DNA of 18,029 nt from an uncultured Faecalibacterium sp. (GTDB lineage: Bacteria > Bacillota > Clostridia > Oscillospirales > Ruminococcaceae): contig CAKTEM010000030.1 in the NCBI GenBank assembly GCA_934548045.1, positions 1 to 18,029 of the forward strand, read 5' to 3'. Below the pieces are notes generated by a model. The model was not told where the DNA came from. It saw nothing but the letters and a program-made list of their open reading frames with translations, and made no database searches. A program made the translations under genes and the position numbers. Positions 4,964-11,885 of the stretch are shown here, one piece after another; position 1 is the stretch's first letter, and each line of letters begins with the position of its first letter.

Positions 4964-6277
4964 TTAATAATATCTTCTTCTTGCTTTACCTGAGCGGCTC
5001 ATTCGTCTTCTCCGGCCAAGGTTCAGCGAACCGCCGCCGATGACCATCGTGATGAAGCCCAGAACAATTAAGATGGCGACCAATGCCGCCATCAGAAATA
5101 AAGTAGCCTTCGTATCTGTGCGAAAGTCAGAGACGTATTCCCGGTGGGTGACGAGATTCACCGTGCCGACCTCGTAGCCGTCCAGATAGACGGTCGCCTC
5201 ACCGATGACGGCACCATCTTTGACGGTGGCCGGAACACTTTCAGGAAGATTGAAGGTGTAAGTCACGTTGTCGTCTGCATGGCCGTAGCCGCTGACCGGC
5301 TCGGCGGCGTACAGTTCAACGGCTTCTTCCGAGCGGCATTTTTTCAACGGAACCGTCGTCAGAACAGTGTCGGTATCCACCAGCTGACGGTCAGAAAAGC
5401 TTGCAAACGCCCAGTCCAGCATCTCCGAACACTCGCGGTAGATGTTGTCGAGGTCGGAGCCCAGCACAACAAGGCCGTAGGTGTGGCCGTCCTTTTCCGC
5501 AAAGGTCGTGTAGCACCGGCCAGCCAGCGTGGTGAAGCCGGTCTTCATGCCCCGGATGTAATCCCGGTAGTAGGCGTACTCGGGGTTCAGCATCAGGTTG
5601 GTCGAGGTGATCTGCCGCTCGTTCTGATGCAGATTCGTTGCAGGCAGAGTGTAGGTCAGGGTGTTCGCGACCTGCATGTACGTCTCATTCGCGTGGCAGG
5701 CGGCGGCGATTTTGGCAAGGTCTTCCGCCGAGGAGACATTGCCGTAATCGTAAAGGCCGTGGACGCAGGTGAACGAGGTGCTGGTACAGCCCAGCTCCCG
5801 TGCACGCTCATTCATCCGGTTGACGAAGGCCGGCAGGTTGCCGTCCGAAACATCCATCGCGATGACGCTGGCGGCGTCGTTGGCACTGGCGACCAGCAGA
5901 CCATACAGCAGGTCGATGCGCCGGATCGTCTCGCCGATGCGGAGGTTCATGGTGCTGCCGTTGGCGTTCTGGATATCCTTGAACTCCTGCGTCAGGGTCG
6001 CCGGGATGGTGATGCTCTCGTTGAGGTCTTTGCCGCTCTCGAGGAAGAGCAGGGCGGTCATCATCTTGGTCAGACTGGCGATGTACCGGGGCTGTTCGGC
6101 GTTCTGCTCGAGAATCGGCTTGCCGGTGTCCAGATTGAATAAGTAGACCGATTCGGCCTCGTTCGCGGTCTGGATGGGCATTTCGTAGACGGCGAAGCCC
6201 GGCAGAGCCGCCGTCACTGCCAGCGCGACGGTCAGAAGAAGGGCTGCGGCGCGGCAGAAAAGAGATTTTGTTTGCAT
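4964..6277 (-). CDS. D-alanyl-D-alanine carboxypeptidase (penicillin-binding protein, DacA/DacF type)
   Basis: A 437-residue serine D,D-carboxypeptidase that removes the terminal D-Ala of peptidoglycan pentapeptides outside the membrane. The N-terminus is a signal peptide (basic start, hydrophobic 9-29, cleavage probably near AVYEM). All three catalytic motifs are present: SLTK (68-71, nucleophile Ser68), SAN (131-133) and KTG (245-247). A beta-rich C-terminal domain (about 300-380) precedes one membrane helix (391-413) and a very basic cytoplasmic tail (RRRRMSRSGKARRRYY), so the enzyme is anchored by a bitopic C-terminal helix rather than only an amphipathic one. GGAGG is 9 nt before the ATG at 6277. 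It has its own promoter and terminator and is transcribed divergently from the neighbouring hexapeptide gene. Confidence 0.93.
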   Translation of the reverse strand: MQTKSLFCRAAALLLTVALAVTAALPGFAVYEMPIQTANEAESVYLFNLDTGKPILEQNAEQPRYIASLTKMMTALLFLESGKDLNESITIPATLTQEFKDIQNANGSTMNLRIGETIRRIDLLYGLLVASANDAASVIAMDVSDGNLPAFVNRMNERARELGCTSTSFTCVHGLYDYGNVSSAEDLAKIAAACHANETYMQVANTLTYTLPATNLHQNERQITSTNLMLNPEYAYYRDYIRGMKTGFTTLAGRCYTTFAEKDGHTYGLVVLGSDLDNIYRECSEMLDWAFASFSDRQLVDTDTVLTTVPLKKCRSEEAVELYAAEPVSGYGHADDNVTYTFNLPESVPATVKDGAVIGEATVYLDGYEVGTVNLVTHREYVSDFRTDTKATLFLMAALVAILIVLGFITMVIGGGSLNLGRRRRMSRSGKARRRYY

Positions 6278-6347
6278 GAGTCGTATCCTCCATCGGTCAT
6301 CGCGCTCCGGCGGTGACAGATTCTCCTGAAAAAGGAGCCTTACTAAA

Positions 6348-6376
6348 AGAATACCATAAAAACGCGAAAAGAGAAA
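6348..6376 (-). promoter_or_regulatory. Promoter of the D,D-carboxypeptidase gene
   Basis: On the minus strand the extended -10 is TGG-TATTCT (TATTCT at 6353-6348), with a weak -35 TTTCTC (6376-6371) at 17 bp. The 5' UTR has a CTCCT/AGGAG hairpin at 6323-6338. Confidence 0.6.
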
Positions 6377-6391
6377 GGTGGTTTTTCAACA

Positions 6392-6910
6392 ATGATCCTG
6401 TCCTTTGGTGGAAAAATGCCCCGGGATGAGGGTGCAGCCTTTGTTGCGCCCAATGCGACCGTCCTCGGCGACGTGGTGCTGAAACCGGGTTCGACCGTCT
6501 GGTATGGTGCCGTTCTGCGCGGCGACGATGGAACGTTGGTCGTCGGCGAGGGCAGCAACGTGCAGGACAACGCCGTGCTTCACTGTGATGCAGGCGGCGG
6601 CGTGACGCTGGGAAAGGATGTCACAGTGGGCCACAGTGCCATCGTGCATGGCTGTACCGTCGGCGACGGCACCCTGATCGGGATGCACGCAACATTATTG
6701 AATCACTGCGTCATCGGCAAAAACTGCATCATCGGCGCAGGTGCGCTGGTTCCCGAAGGGATGGTCATCCCGGACAACTCTGTGGCGGTCGGTGTGCCGG
6801 CCCGGGTCATCAAGCAGGTCAGCGAGGTACAGGCCGAAGCGAACCGAAACAACGCCAAAGCGTATGTTAAACACGGTCAGGAACATGTAGAAGCTTTAAA
6901 AGAAAAGTGA
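6392..6910 (+). CDS. Gamma-carbonic anhydrase-like hexapeptide-repeat protein (YrdA/PaaY family)
   Basis: A 172-residue left-handed beta-helix protein, usually a cytoplasmic trimer with metal sites between subunits. Family marks include VWYGAVLRGDD (36-46), GEGSNVQDNAVLH (52-64), VTVGHSAIVHGCTVGDGTLIGMHATLLN (78-104) and IIGAGALVPEG (113-123). GVPARVIKQV (134-143) then leads into a C-terminal helix. His64, His81 and His86 fit the three zinc or iron ligands of gamma-carbonic anhydrases. Whether it hydrates CO2 is uncertain; many members of this subfamily have no proven activity. AAAGGTGG lies before ATG 6392. It is divergent from the carboxypeptidase gene. No strong terminator precedes the small RNA promoter at 6954, so read-through into copy B is possible. 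Confidence 0.88.
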   Translation: MILSFGGKMPRDEGAAFVAPNATVLGDVVLKPGSTVWYGAVLRGDDGTLVVGEGSNVQDNAVLHCDAGGGVTLGKDVTVGHSAIVHGCTVGDGTLIGMHATLLNHCVIGKNCIIGAGALVPEGMVIPDNSVAVGVPARVIKQVSEVQAEANRNNAKAYVKHGQEHVEALKEK

Positions 6911-6953
6911 AATGATTTTTTTCGCTCATTAACATAATTTTCACAAGAAAGTA

Positions 6954-6982
6954 ATGACTTTTGTCTCAAAATCGGGTATACT
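6954..6982 (+). promoter_or_regulatory. Sigma-A promoter of small RNA copy B
   Basis: ATGACT (6954-6959; 4 of 6) and TATACT (6977-6982) at 17-bp spacing. The predicted start, about 6989, lies directly before the first stem, as in copy A. Confidence 0.78.
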
Positions 6983-6988
6983 ATAAAA

Positions 6989-7111
6989 CACAAGGGCGGT
7001 GGGGCCGCAACCACTCCCCTTGCACATGATTCCTCCTCACACCAAAGCAATACCCCAAACAAGAACCCCCTCCGATGTACCGCAAGCGTCGGAGGGGGTT
7101 CTTGTTTATTT
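6989..7111 (+). ncRNA. Small RNA, copy B of a two-copy family (CCTCCTC linker)
   Basis: Same design as 704-823. Stem 1 pairs CAAGGG (6991-6996) with CCCTTG (7017-7022) and GTGG (6999-7002) with CCAC (7011-7014) around the identical loop GGCCGCAA (7003-7010). The linker 7024-7045 is identical to copy A and contains CCTCCTC (7032-7038). The terminator stem pairs 16 nt without mismatch (7060-7075 with 7089-7104), its loop again holds CCGCAA, and a T-rich tail follows. The RNA lies between convergent genes and only minus-strand genes follow. It therefore cannot be a 5' attenuator of anything downstream, which shows that the family acts as stand-alone RNA. Confidence 0.85.
7060..7111 (+). terminator. 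Intrinsic terminator of small RNA copy B
   Basis: A 16-bp perfect stem (7060-7075 with 7089-7104) followed by TTTATTTGTTTAT. It lies at the 3' end of the convergent birA gene (stop at 7124); the minus strand lacks a matching T-tract directly after the stem, so any effect on birA is weaker. Confidence 0.9.
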
Positions 7112-7123
7112 GTTTATCGGAAT

Positions 7124-7891
7124 TCAGACGGCTCCGTAGATGCCGTGAACCGAGACTTCACCGGTGAAGACATGCTCTTCGCCGGTGTCGGTGCGGACGA
7201 CGAGACGACCTTCTTCGTCAACGTCGATGGCCTCGCCTGCACCCTTTTCACCGTTCGGCAGGTCGAACGTGACCCGGCGGCCCAGATTGACGCAGGCGGC
7301 CTTGTACTCCTCCCGGAAGGGCGCGAAGCCTTCCCGTGCGAAGGTGTACATCGGGCGGTCAAAGCCGAAGTCGGTCAGAGCCTCGGCCAGCCACTGAGGG
7401 TCGGTCTCGAGGTCGACATTTGCACCCTGCAATTCAAGAGAGGTGCCGTGGGGCAGGTCGGCGGCGTCAAAATAGCTCTGGGGCTGTGCGAGGTTGATGC
7501 CGATGCCGCAGAGGATGCCCCGGCCCTGCTGCTCGTAGCCGTAGGAGACGCCCTCGCAGAGGATGCCGACGATCTTCTTGCCGTTCAGCAGCAGGTCGTT
7601 CGGCCATTTGATCTGGCACTCGACGCCGTAGCGGAGGGCCAGCTGCTTTTTGACGGCCAGACTTGCCAGAAGCGGCAGGGTGGACGGCTGTGCCAGCGGC
7701 TCCCGGATGGCGACCGTGTAGTACAACGCCCGGCCCTCGGCGTTGACCCAGGTGCGGCCCAGACGACCGCGGCCTGCGGTCTGGTTGGTGGTATAGACCG
7801 CACCAACCGGGCCGAACTCTTCAAAATGTTCTTTCACATAGGCGTTGGTGCTGCCACATTCGGGCAGATAGCGCACCTCATTGATGCTCAT
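7124..7891 (-). CDS. birA: Biotin--[acetyl-CoA-carboxylase] ligase, monofunctional
   Basis: This 255-residue cytoplasmic enzyme makes biotinyl-AMP and transfers biotin to the lysine of carboxylase carrier domains. The catalytic domain starts at once with STNAYVKE (14-21). The biotinyl-AMP loop GRGRLGRTW (40-48), KWPNDLLLNGKKIVGIL (95-111) and GIGINL follow, then an SH3-like C-terminal domain. The N-terminal winged helix that lets bifunctional BirA repress the biotin operon is absent, so this is a class I (group I) ligase. The start codon overlaps the stop of the upstream phosphoesterase gene by 4 bp (ATGA at 7891-7888), indicating translational coupling. It is the last gene of the minus-strand cluster. 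Confidence 0.94.
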   Translation of the reverse strand: MSINEVRYLPECGSTNAYVKEHFEEFGPVGAVYTTNQTAGRGRLGRTWVNAEGRALYYTVAIREPLAQPSTLPLLASLAVKKQLALRYGVECQIKWPNDLLLNGKKIVGILCEGVSYGYEQQGRGILCGIGINLAQPQSYFDAADLPHGTSLELQGANVDLETDPQWLAEALTDFGFDRPMYTFAREGFAPFREEYKAACVNLGRRVTFDLPNGEKGAGEAIDVDEEGRLVVRTDTGEEHVFTGEVSVHGIYGAV

Positions 7892-8379
7892 ACGCGTGGT
7901 ACCTCTTTGTGTTCGTGGCTGACGACCTTGCCGCTGTCCAGCGTCAGGATGCCGTAGGTGTTCGGGCCAGTGTAGGAGCGGCCGCAGGAGCCGGGATTGA
8001 ACAGGAACACCTTCCCACGCTGCTCAGCCAGCGGAATATGGGTGTGGCCGAACAGCGCGATCTCCGCACCCCGTGCGGATGCGGCATCGGTCAAGGTGTC
8101 GAGGTCGTACTTGACCCCGTACATGTGGCCGTGGGTGTAGAAGATGACACACTGGTCGAAGGCGACCAGACCATCCAGCGGCTCCAACGCGCCGTAATCG
8201 CAGTTTCCGGCTACGGCATAAGCGCGTAGCTTTGGGTAACGGGTCAGCGCGAGTTCAAGGTCGCGCAAGCCGTCGCCCAAAAAAATCAAAGCGTCAATGG
8301 TTGCAGCCTCGGCTTTCAGGATGCGTTCAATGGCTTCCCGGCTGTTGTGGCTGTCACTCAGGATCAAAAGTCTGGTCAC
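7888..8379 (-). CDS. YfcE/MJ0936-type metallophosphoesterase
   Basis: A 163-residue calcineurin-like phosphoesterase with all metal-binding motifs: D-x-H (Asp9, His11), GD (35-36), GNCD (58-61), THGH (82-85) and GHTH (111-114). Such enzymes hydrolyse phosphodiesters with Mn2+ or other divalent metals; the natural substrate is usually unknown. I place the start at GTG 8379, because GAGGAGGAG sits 7 nt before it and the family starts right at the first beta-strand (LLILSDSHN). A longer frame starting at TTG 8397 would place the Shine-Dalgarno inside the coding sequence. It is 26 bp downstream of rsmI and overlaps birA by 4 bp, so the three genes form one transcription unit. Confidence 0.88.
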   Translation of the reverse strand: MTRLLILSDSHNSREAIERILKAEAATIDALIFLGDGLRDLELALTRYPKLRAYAVAGNCDYGALEPLDGLVAFDQCVIFYTHGHMYGVKYDLDTLTDAASARGAEIALFGHTHIPLAEQRGKVFLFNPGSCGRSYTGPNTYGILTLDSGKVVSHEHKEVPRV

Positions 8380-8405
8380 GAAAGGGCTCCTCCTCAACTG
8401 ATAAA

Positions 8406-9251
8406 TTAAACTTCCTGCTGTAAGAGCAGCAGCTGTTTGTAAACTTCACTCTTGGAATAAGGCGTACCCTGCGCCGCCGCCTTGGCCGCAGCCGAAGGGC
8501 CGAACCCTTCCTGCGTCAGCTCCAGCGCGCGCTGCGCCGCCTGCTCGAGGGTCAGCTCCTCCCCTGCGCTCTCGTCCACGGATGCACCGGCCATGACGAG
8601 GACATATTCGCCGCGCGGTTCGTTCTCCTTGTAGTGGGCGACGGCTTCGCCGAGGGTGGTTTTCCAGATCTCCTCGTGGAGCTTCGTCAGCTCCCGACAG
8701 AGGGTGATGCTCCGCTCCTCGCCGAACGCACCGGTCAGGTCGTCCAGCGTCGTCCGGAGCTTGTGGGGAGCCTCGTAGAAGATGATGGTGCGCTTCTCGC
8801 CCAGCAGTTCAGCCAGACGCTCCCGTTTCTGCTTTTTGTTGACGGGCAGAAATCCCTCGAACACCCAGCGCGAGGTATCCTGACCCGAGACAGCAAGGGC
8901 CGTCACGCAGGCGGACGCCGCCGGAACCGGAACGACCTTGATGCCGCGTGCCAATGCGTCGCGGACGATGACCTCGCCCGGGTCGGAGACACAGGGCATC
9001 CCGGCGTCGGAGCAGAGGGCGCAGTTCTCGCCGGCCTCGATGCGGCGCAGGATGCCTTCGCCCTTCTGCAGGGCGTGTTCATAGTAGCTCACCATCGGCT
9101 TTTTCAGGCCGAGAAAATTCAGCAGCTTCATCGTCACCCGGGTGTCCTCGGCGGCGATGAAGTCAGCCGCACCGAAGGTCGCCGCAACACGGGGCGGCAT
9201 GTCCTCGAGGTTGCCGATGGGAGTCGCTACGATATAGAGAGTTCCGGCCAT
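8406..9251 (-). CDS. rsmI: 16S rRNA (cytidine(1402)-2'-O)-methyltransferase
   Basis: This 281-residue SAM-dependent tetrapyrrole-methylase-fold enzyme 2'-O-methylates C1402 in the decoding centre of 16S rRNA. Visible marks are LYIVATPIGNLEDM (5-18), AAEDTR (33-38), the glycine-rich SDAGMPCVSDPG (81-92), VPVPAASACVTALAVSG (107-123) and WVFEGFLP (129-136), with a small C-terminal domain rich in Ala/Gln. Length matches the family. AGGAGG is 6 nt before the ATG at 9251. It lies downstream of the trmN6-like gene, separated by 76 bp that carry an extragenic repeat, the same order as yabB-rsmI in Bacillus. Confidence 0.95.
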   Translation of the reverse strand: MAGTLYIVATPIGNLEDMPPRVAATFGAADFIAAEDTRVTMKLLNFLGLKKPMVSYYEHALQKGEGILRRIEAGENCALCSDAGMPCVSDPGEVIVRDALARGIKVVPVPAASACVTALAVSGQDTSRWVFEGFLPVNKKQKRERLAELLGEKRTIIFYEAPHKLRTTLDDLTGAFGEERSITLCRELTKLHEEIWKTTLGEAVAHYKENEPRGEYVLVMAGASVDESAGEELTLEQAAQRALELTQEGFGPSAAAKAAAQGTPYSKSEVYKQLLLLQQEV

Positions 9252-9285
9252 AAAATGCCTCCTAAACTTAAATCAACATCGGAAA

Positions 9286-9326
9286 GGCTCCCTTGTCAGG
9301 GGAGCTGCCGCAAAGCGGCTGAGAGG
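9286..9326 (+). repeat. Extragenic palindromic repeat element (copy 2)
   Basis: GCTCCC (9287-9292) pairs with GGGAGC (9300-9305), and GCCGC (9307-9311) pairs with GCGGC (9315-9319), ending in CTGAGAGG. The layout equals the minus strand of 4873-4920, though the second stem differs in sequence. It sits inside the minus-strand operon, between the trmN6-like gene and rsmI, and is therefore transcribed. Confidence 0.55.
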
Positions 9327-9327
9327 T

Positions 9328-10011
9328 TTACTTTGTATTATTTCCGTACATCGCCGCACCGGCGGAGATGAGGATGTCCGGCTCGACCTTCAGGCCGATC
9401 TTCCGGTTCTTCTGCGCTTCCACGAGGAAGAGCCACGGTGCGGAGTCCGGTCTGTTTTTGACGAAAGCCAGCCGCTTGGGTTCCAGCCGGTGCGCGCGCA
9501 GAACGCTCAGCACCTCGGCCAGCCGTTCCGGGCGATGGCAGAGCGAAAGACGCCCACCGTCTTTCAGCAGACGGAACGCGCAGGAACAGACGTCATCAAG
9601 GGAGCAGTCCGTCTCGTGCCGTGCCGTGGCACGGGCGGCGGTGCTGCTCTGCGGCCCGGCGGTGAAATAGGGCGGATTGCAGGCGCACAGGTCGAACTGC
9701 CCCTCTCCTTCCCGGAAGGTGCGCAGGTCGGCGCAGAAGGGCGTGATGTGGTCGAGCTGCTGCGCCGCGACCGCCTCGGCCAGCAGCGCGCTCGCTTCGG
9801 TCTGCAATTCTACAGCGGCGCAGGGGCCGCGATGCCCCCGGTCGTGCCATTCGAGCGAGACGATGCCGCAGCCGGAACACAGGTCGGCCGCTTTCTGCGC
9901 CCGTTTGGGTTCCGAGAACCGGGCCAGCAGCAGCGCGTCCGAGCCGAACCGATGAACGGACGAACAATAGACTTCTGTTTTATTATACAAAATCTCCGTA
10001 GAATGTTCCAT
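9328..10011 (-). CDS. tRNA1(Val) (adenine(37)-N6)-methyltransferase-like protein (TrmN6/YabB family)
   Basis: A Rossmann-fold SAM-dependent methyltransferase of about 227 residues. Numbered from Met at 10011: FGSDALLLARF (22-32) matches the family's 'F.TDA.LLA.F' entry motif, DLCSGCGIVSL (43-53) binds SAM, and NPPYF (112-116) is the N6-adenine catalytic motif. The C-terminal half (LKDGGRLSLCHRPERLAEVL) is also typical. The frame is open up to an ATG at 10071, but no Shine-Dalgarno precedes that codon. The ATG at 10011 has AAGAGGA about 15 nt upstream and gives a family-like start, so the N-terminus is uncertain. In Bacillus the yabB gene lies between yaaT/yabA and rsmI, and the same surroundings occur here. 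Confidence 0.85.
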   Translation of the reverse strand: MEHSTEILYNKTEVYCSSVHRFGSDALLLARFSEPKRAQKAADLCSGCGIVSLEWHDRGHRGPCAAVELQTEASALLAEAVAAQQLDHITPFCADLRTFREGEGQFDLCACNPPYFTAGPQSSTAARATARHETDCSLDDVCSCAFRLLKDGGRLSLCHRPERLAEVLSVLRAHRLEPKRLAFVKNRPDSAPWLFLVEAQKNRKIGLKVEPDILISAGAAMYGNNTK

Positions 10012-10072
10012 ATCCGAGAGCCGAATCCTCTTATAAAATATTAGGGGTAGAATTTGTCGAAAATTGTGCATG

Positions 10073-10112
10073 AAAGAAAAGCAGCAGACCCGTTTTTGAC
10101 AGGTCTGCTGCT
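10073..10112 (-). terminator. Intrinsic terminator of the ferredoxin gene
   Basis: On the minus strand AGCAGCAGACC (10112-10102) pairs over 11 bp with GGTCTGCTGCT (10090-10080), followed by TTTCTTTC. It lies about 33 bp after the ferredoxin stop codon. Confidence 0.85.
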
Positions 10113-10145
10113 CTTATGTGCGTATTTGTGAGAATCGCCAGCTGA

Positions 10146-10316
10146 TTATTCAGCGGTGATTGCACCAGTGGGGCATGCGCCTTCGCAAGCACCGCAATCG
10201 ATGCAGCTATCAGCGTTCACAACTGCAACGCCACCATCAACGGTGACAGCACCAACGGGGCATGCGCCCTCGCAAGCACCACAGCCAACACATGCGTCAG
10301 AAACCTTGTGTGCCAT
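10146..10316 (-). CDS. 2[4Fe-4S] clostridial-type ferredoxin
   Basis: A 56-residue electron carrier with two complete Cys-x2-Cys-x2-Cys-x3-Cys-Pro clusters: Cys9, 12, 15, 19 and Cys38, 41, 44, 48. The two halves are near repeats (CVGCGACEGACPVGA and CIDCGACEGACPTGA), reflecting the internal duplication of this family. It would accept electrons from pyruvate:ferredoxin oxidoreductase, whose gene end opens the window. The start at ATG 10316 is supported by AAAGGAG 9 nt upstream. A longer frame from 10430 begins upstream of the predicted transcription start (about 10408) and has no family match in its extra 38 residues. The gene has its own promoter and terminator, so it is a single-gene unit inserted between ricT and the methyltransferase gene. 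Confidence 0.96.
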   Translation of the reverse strand: MAHKVSDACVGCGACEGACPVGAVTVDGGVAVVNADSCIDCGACEGACPTGAITAE

Positions 10317-10414
10317 AATAAAACTCTCCTTTATCTCTCGTGCGTCTTTTTTAGGTAGAAGCAAGCCACTGCACGATTCCAGCCAACTCCCCCGGAATTC
10401 ATATCCTTGATTGA

Positions 10415-10443
10415 ATTCTAGCAAAGCCAAAATGAAAAGGCAA
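10415..10443 (-). promoter_or_regulatory. Promoter of the ferredoxin gene
   Basis: On the minus strand TTGCCT (10443-10438), a 17-bp spacer, and extended -10 TGC-TAGAAT (TAGAAT at 10420-10415). The start is near 10408, leaving a 5' UTR of about 90 nt. The 9-mer GGTTAGTCT lies directly upstream, overlapping the first base of the -35 box, and recurs at 10578-10570. Nothing else recognisable lies between 10444 and 10549. Confidence 0.7.
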
Positions 10444-10549
10444 GACTAACCGTATCGTACAGAATGGGATTTTTCATTTTTTGTTGGGTTGCACAAAAGC
10501 ATGGGCTAACTTCTGGGGAAAATTGAAGGAGTTTTTTGGCAAAAATCAC

Positions 10550-10577
10550 GAAGAAAAGTTAGTTTTAACAGACTAAC
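10550..10577 (-). terminator. Possible weak terminator after ricT
   Basis: On the minus strand GTTAGT (10577-10572) pairs with ACTAAC (10563-10558) around an 8-nt loop, followed by TTTTCTTC. The stem is only 6 bp and poor in GC, so termination may be partial. Confidence 0.45.
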
Positions 10578-10608
10578 CAAACAAATTCTCTGAAAAATTA
10601 TTTCATAG

Positions 10609-11559
10609 TTATTTGCTCGGTTTTTCCTTCCGGGCGCAGTTCGGGCAGCCGGAAGTGCTGCCGTCGGCGTTGGCCGAGGCGACCACTGGAGCCGGGTTGC
10701 GCACGCCGGAATAATCGTCGTCCGGGTCGGGGCGGCGCGGCGGACGCTTGCCGCCGCTGACATACTCGCAGACGCCGACTTTGTAGTACCGGGGGGTCAG
10801 GGCCTCGGTGCCGCAGCGGACACGGAGATAGCCCGATACCGGGTTGACCTCGAGAACGGTACCCAGACCGTCCGGCGTCCGGACGGTGCTGCCGACCATC
10901 GGCATGATGCTGTTCAGGTACTCGTACGCACTCTCCTCGTAGGCGAGGCAGCACATCAGGCGGCCGCAGGCACCGCTGATTTTCGTCGGGTTCAGGGAAA
11001 GACCCTGCTCCTTTGCCATCTTGATGGACACGGGCTGGAAGTCCTTCAGGAACCGAGAGCAGCAGAAGGGCTGACCGCAGATGCCAAGGCCGCCGATCAT
11101 CTTGCTCTCGTCGCGGACGCCGATCTGGCGCAGCTCGATGCGCGTGTGGAAGATGCCGGCCAAATCTTTGACCAGTTCGCGGAAGTCCACACGGCCGTCT
11201 GCCGTGAAATAGAACATGATTTTGGAGCGGTCAAGGGTGTACTCGGCCTCGACCAGCTTCATTTCCAGGCCGTGCCGGGCGATGCACTCCTGACAGGTGT
11301 GGTAGGCGCGCTTTTCGTCCTCGCGGTTCTGGTTCATCCGGCGGATGTCCACGCTGTCGGCCATCCGGGTGATGGGCTTCAACGCCTTGGGAACGGCCGC
11401 GTCGGCGATCTCTTTCACGCCCTGCACGACCTCACCGCACTCGATGCCGCGCGCCGTCTCGACGATGACGTAATCGCCGGTCTTGATGTCGGCGTCGGCC
11501 GGGTCAAAATAATAGCTTTTTCCGTTCTCTTTAAAACGGACAGAGATGACTTTTTTCAT
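10609..11559 (-). CDS. ricT: RicT/YaaT (PSP1 domain) regulatory iron-sulfur protein
   Basis: A 316-residue protein with the PSP1 domain. It starts ISVRFKENGKSYYFDP and continues with VIVETARGIECGEVV. In Bacillus, RicT joins RicA and RicF in a complex with [4Fe-4S] clusters that stimulates RNase Y-dependent mRNA maturation and affects sporulation and competence. The conserved cysteines are present: GICGQPFCC (Cys161, 166, 167) and GACGRLMCC (Cys198, 203, 204). The C-terminal about 45 residues are low-complexity (Pro/Asp/Arg) and end with an extra C-P-N-C pair not typical of the family. The second in-frame ATG (11559) is chosen because TGAGGA precedes it at normal spacing; ATG 11571 would overlap that RBS. 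No RicA or RicF gene is in the window. Confidence 0.93.
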   Translation of the reverse strand: MKKVISVRFKENGKSYYFDPADADIKTGDYVIVETARGIECGEVVQGVKEIADAAVPKALKPITRMADSVDIRRMNQNREDEKRAYHTCQECIARHGLEMKLVEAEYTLDRSKIMFYFTADGRVDFRELVKDLAGIFHTRIELRQIGVRDESKMIGGLGICGQPFCCSRFLKDFQPVSIKMAKEQGLSLNPTKISGACGRLMCCLAYEESAYEYLNSIMPMVGSTVRTPDGLGTVLEVNPVSGYLRVRCGTEALTPRYYKVGVCEYVSGGKRPPRRPDPDDDYSGVRNPAPVVASANADGSTSGCPNCARKEKPSK

Positions 11560-11623
11560 AGTATTCCTCATTTGAGTTCTATCGGTCAGGCTCAGATGAG
11601 CCTAATAATCCATTCTGAAAAAC

Positions 11624-11652
11624 AGTATACCATAATCATAGCTGCTTTTCCA
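11624..11652 (-). promoter_or_regulatory. Promoter of ricT
   Basis: On the minus strand the extended -10 is TGG-TATACT (TATACT at 11629-11624), with -35 TGGAAA (11652-11647) at 17 bp. The 5' UTR contains the palindrome AGGCTCA/TGAGCCT (11588-11603). The rest of the 11560-11885 gap is AT-rich and holds the divergent promoter and leader of the RND gene. Confidence 0.72.
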
Positions 11653-11767
11653 CGACTAAAGAAGAATTTAAAGTGAAACTCCCTCAAAAATTAAAACTAT
11701 ACAGCTAAAAATCCTTAAGAAAACCATAAGAATAAAAAAAGTTTTGGGAAAGAATCCGATTCCTCTA

Positions 11768-11795
11768 TTGAAACCCCTCTTCCCTCGTGTATAAT
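11768..11795 (+). promoter_or_regulatory. Promoter of the RND exporter gene
   Basis: TTGAAA (11768-11773; 5 of 6) and a perfect TATAAT (11790-11795) with a 16-bp spacer. The start is near 11802, giving a leader of about 84 nt. Confidence 0.82.
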
Positions 11796-11819
11796 AGGAG
11801 TGTTAAAGCAACTCGGAAA

Positions 11820-11864
11820 ATCCGCTTCTCGAGCGGAAAAAGCTGGTCGTGAAGGAAACACGAC
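11820..11864 (+). promoter_or_regulatory. Two hairpins in the RND gene leader
   Basis: CCGCT/AGCGG forms the first hairpin (11822-11836). GTCGTG (11846-11851) pairs with CACGAC (11859-11864) around the loop AAGGAAA. AAGGAAAC recurs just before the start codon (11869-11876), where it serves as a weak RBS 12 nt from the ATG. A post-transcriptional control site is possible but unproven. Confidence 0.4.
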
Positions 11865-11885
11865 GGACAAGGAAACGGTAGAAAA

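Noticed and set aside
10146..10430. 94-residue version of the ferredoxin starting at 10430
   Set aside because: That start lies upstream of the predicted transcription start near 10408 and has no RBS. The 56-residue version has AAAGGAG at proper spacing and the exact family length.
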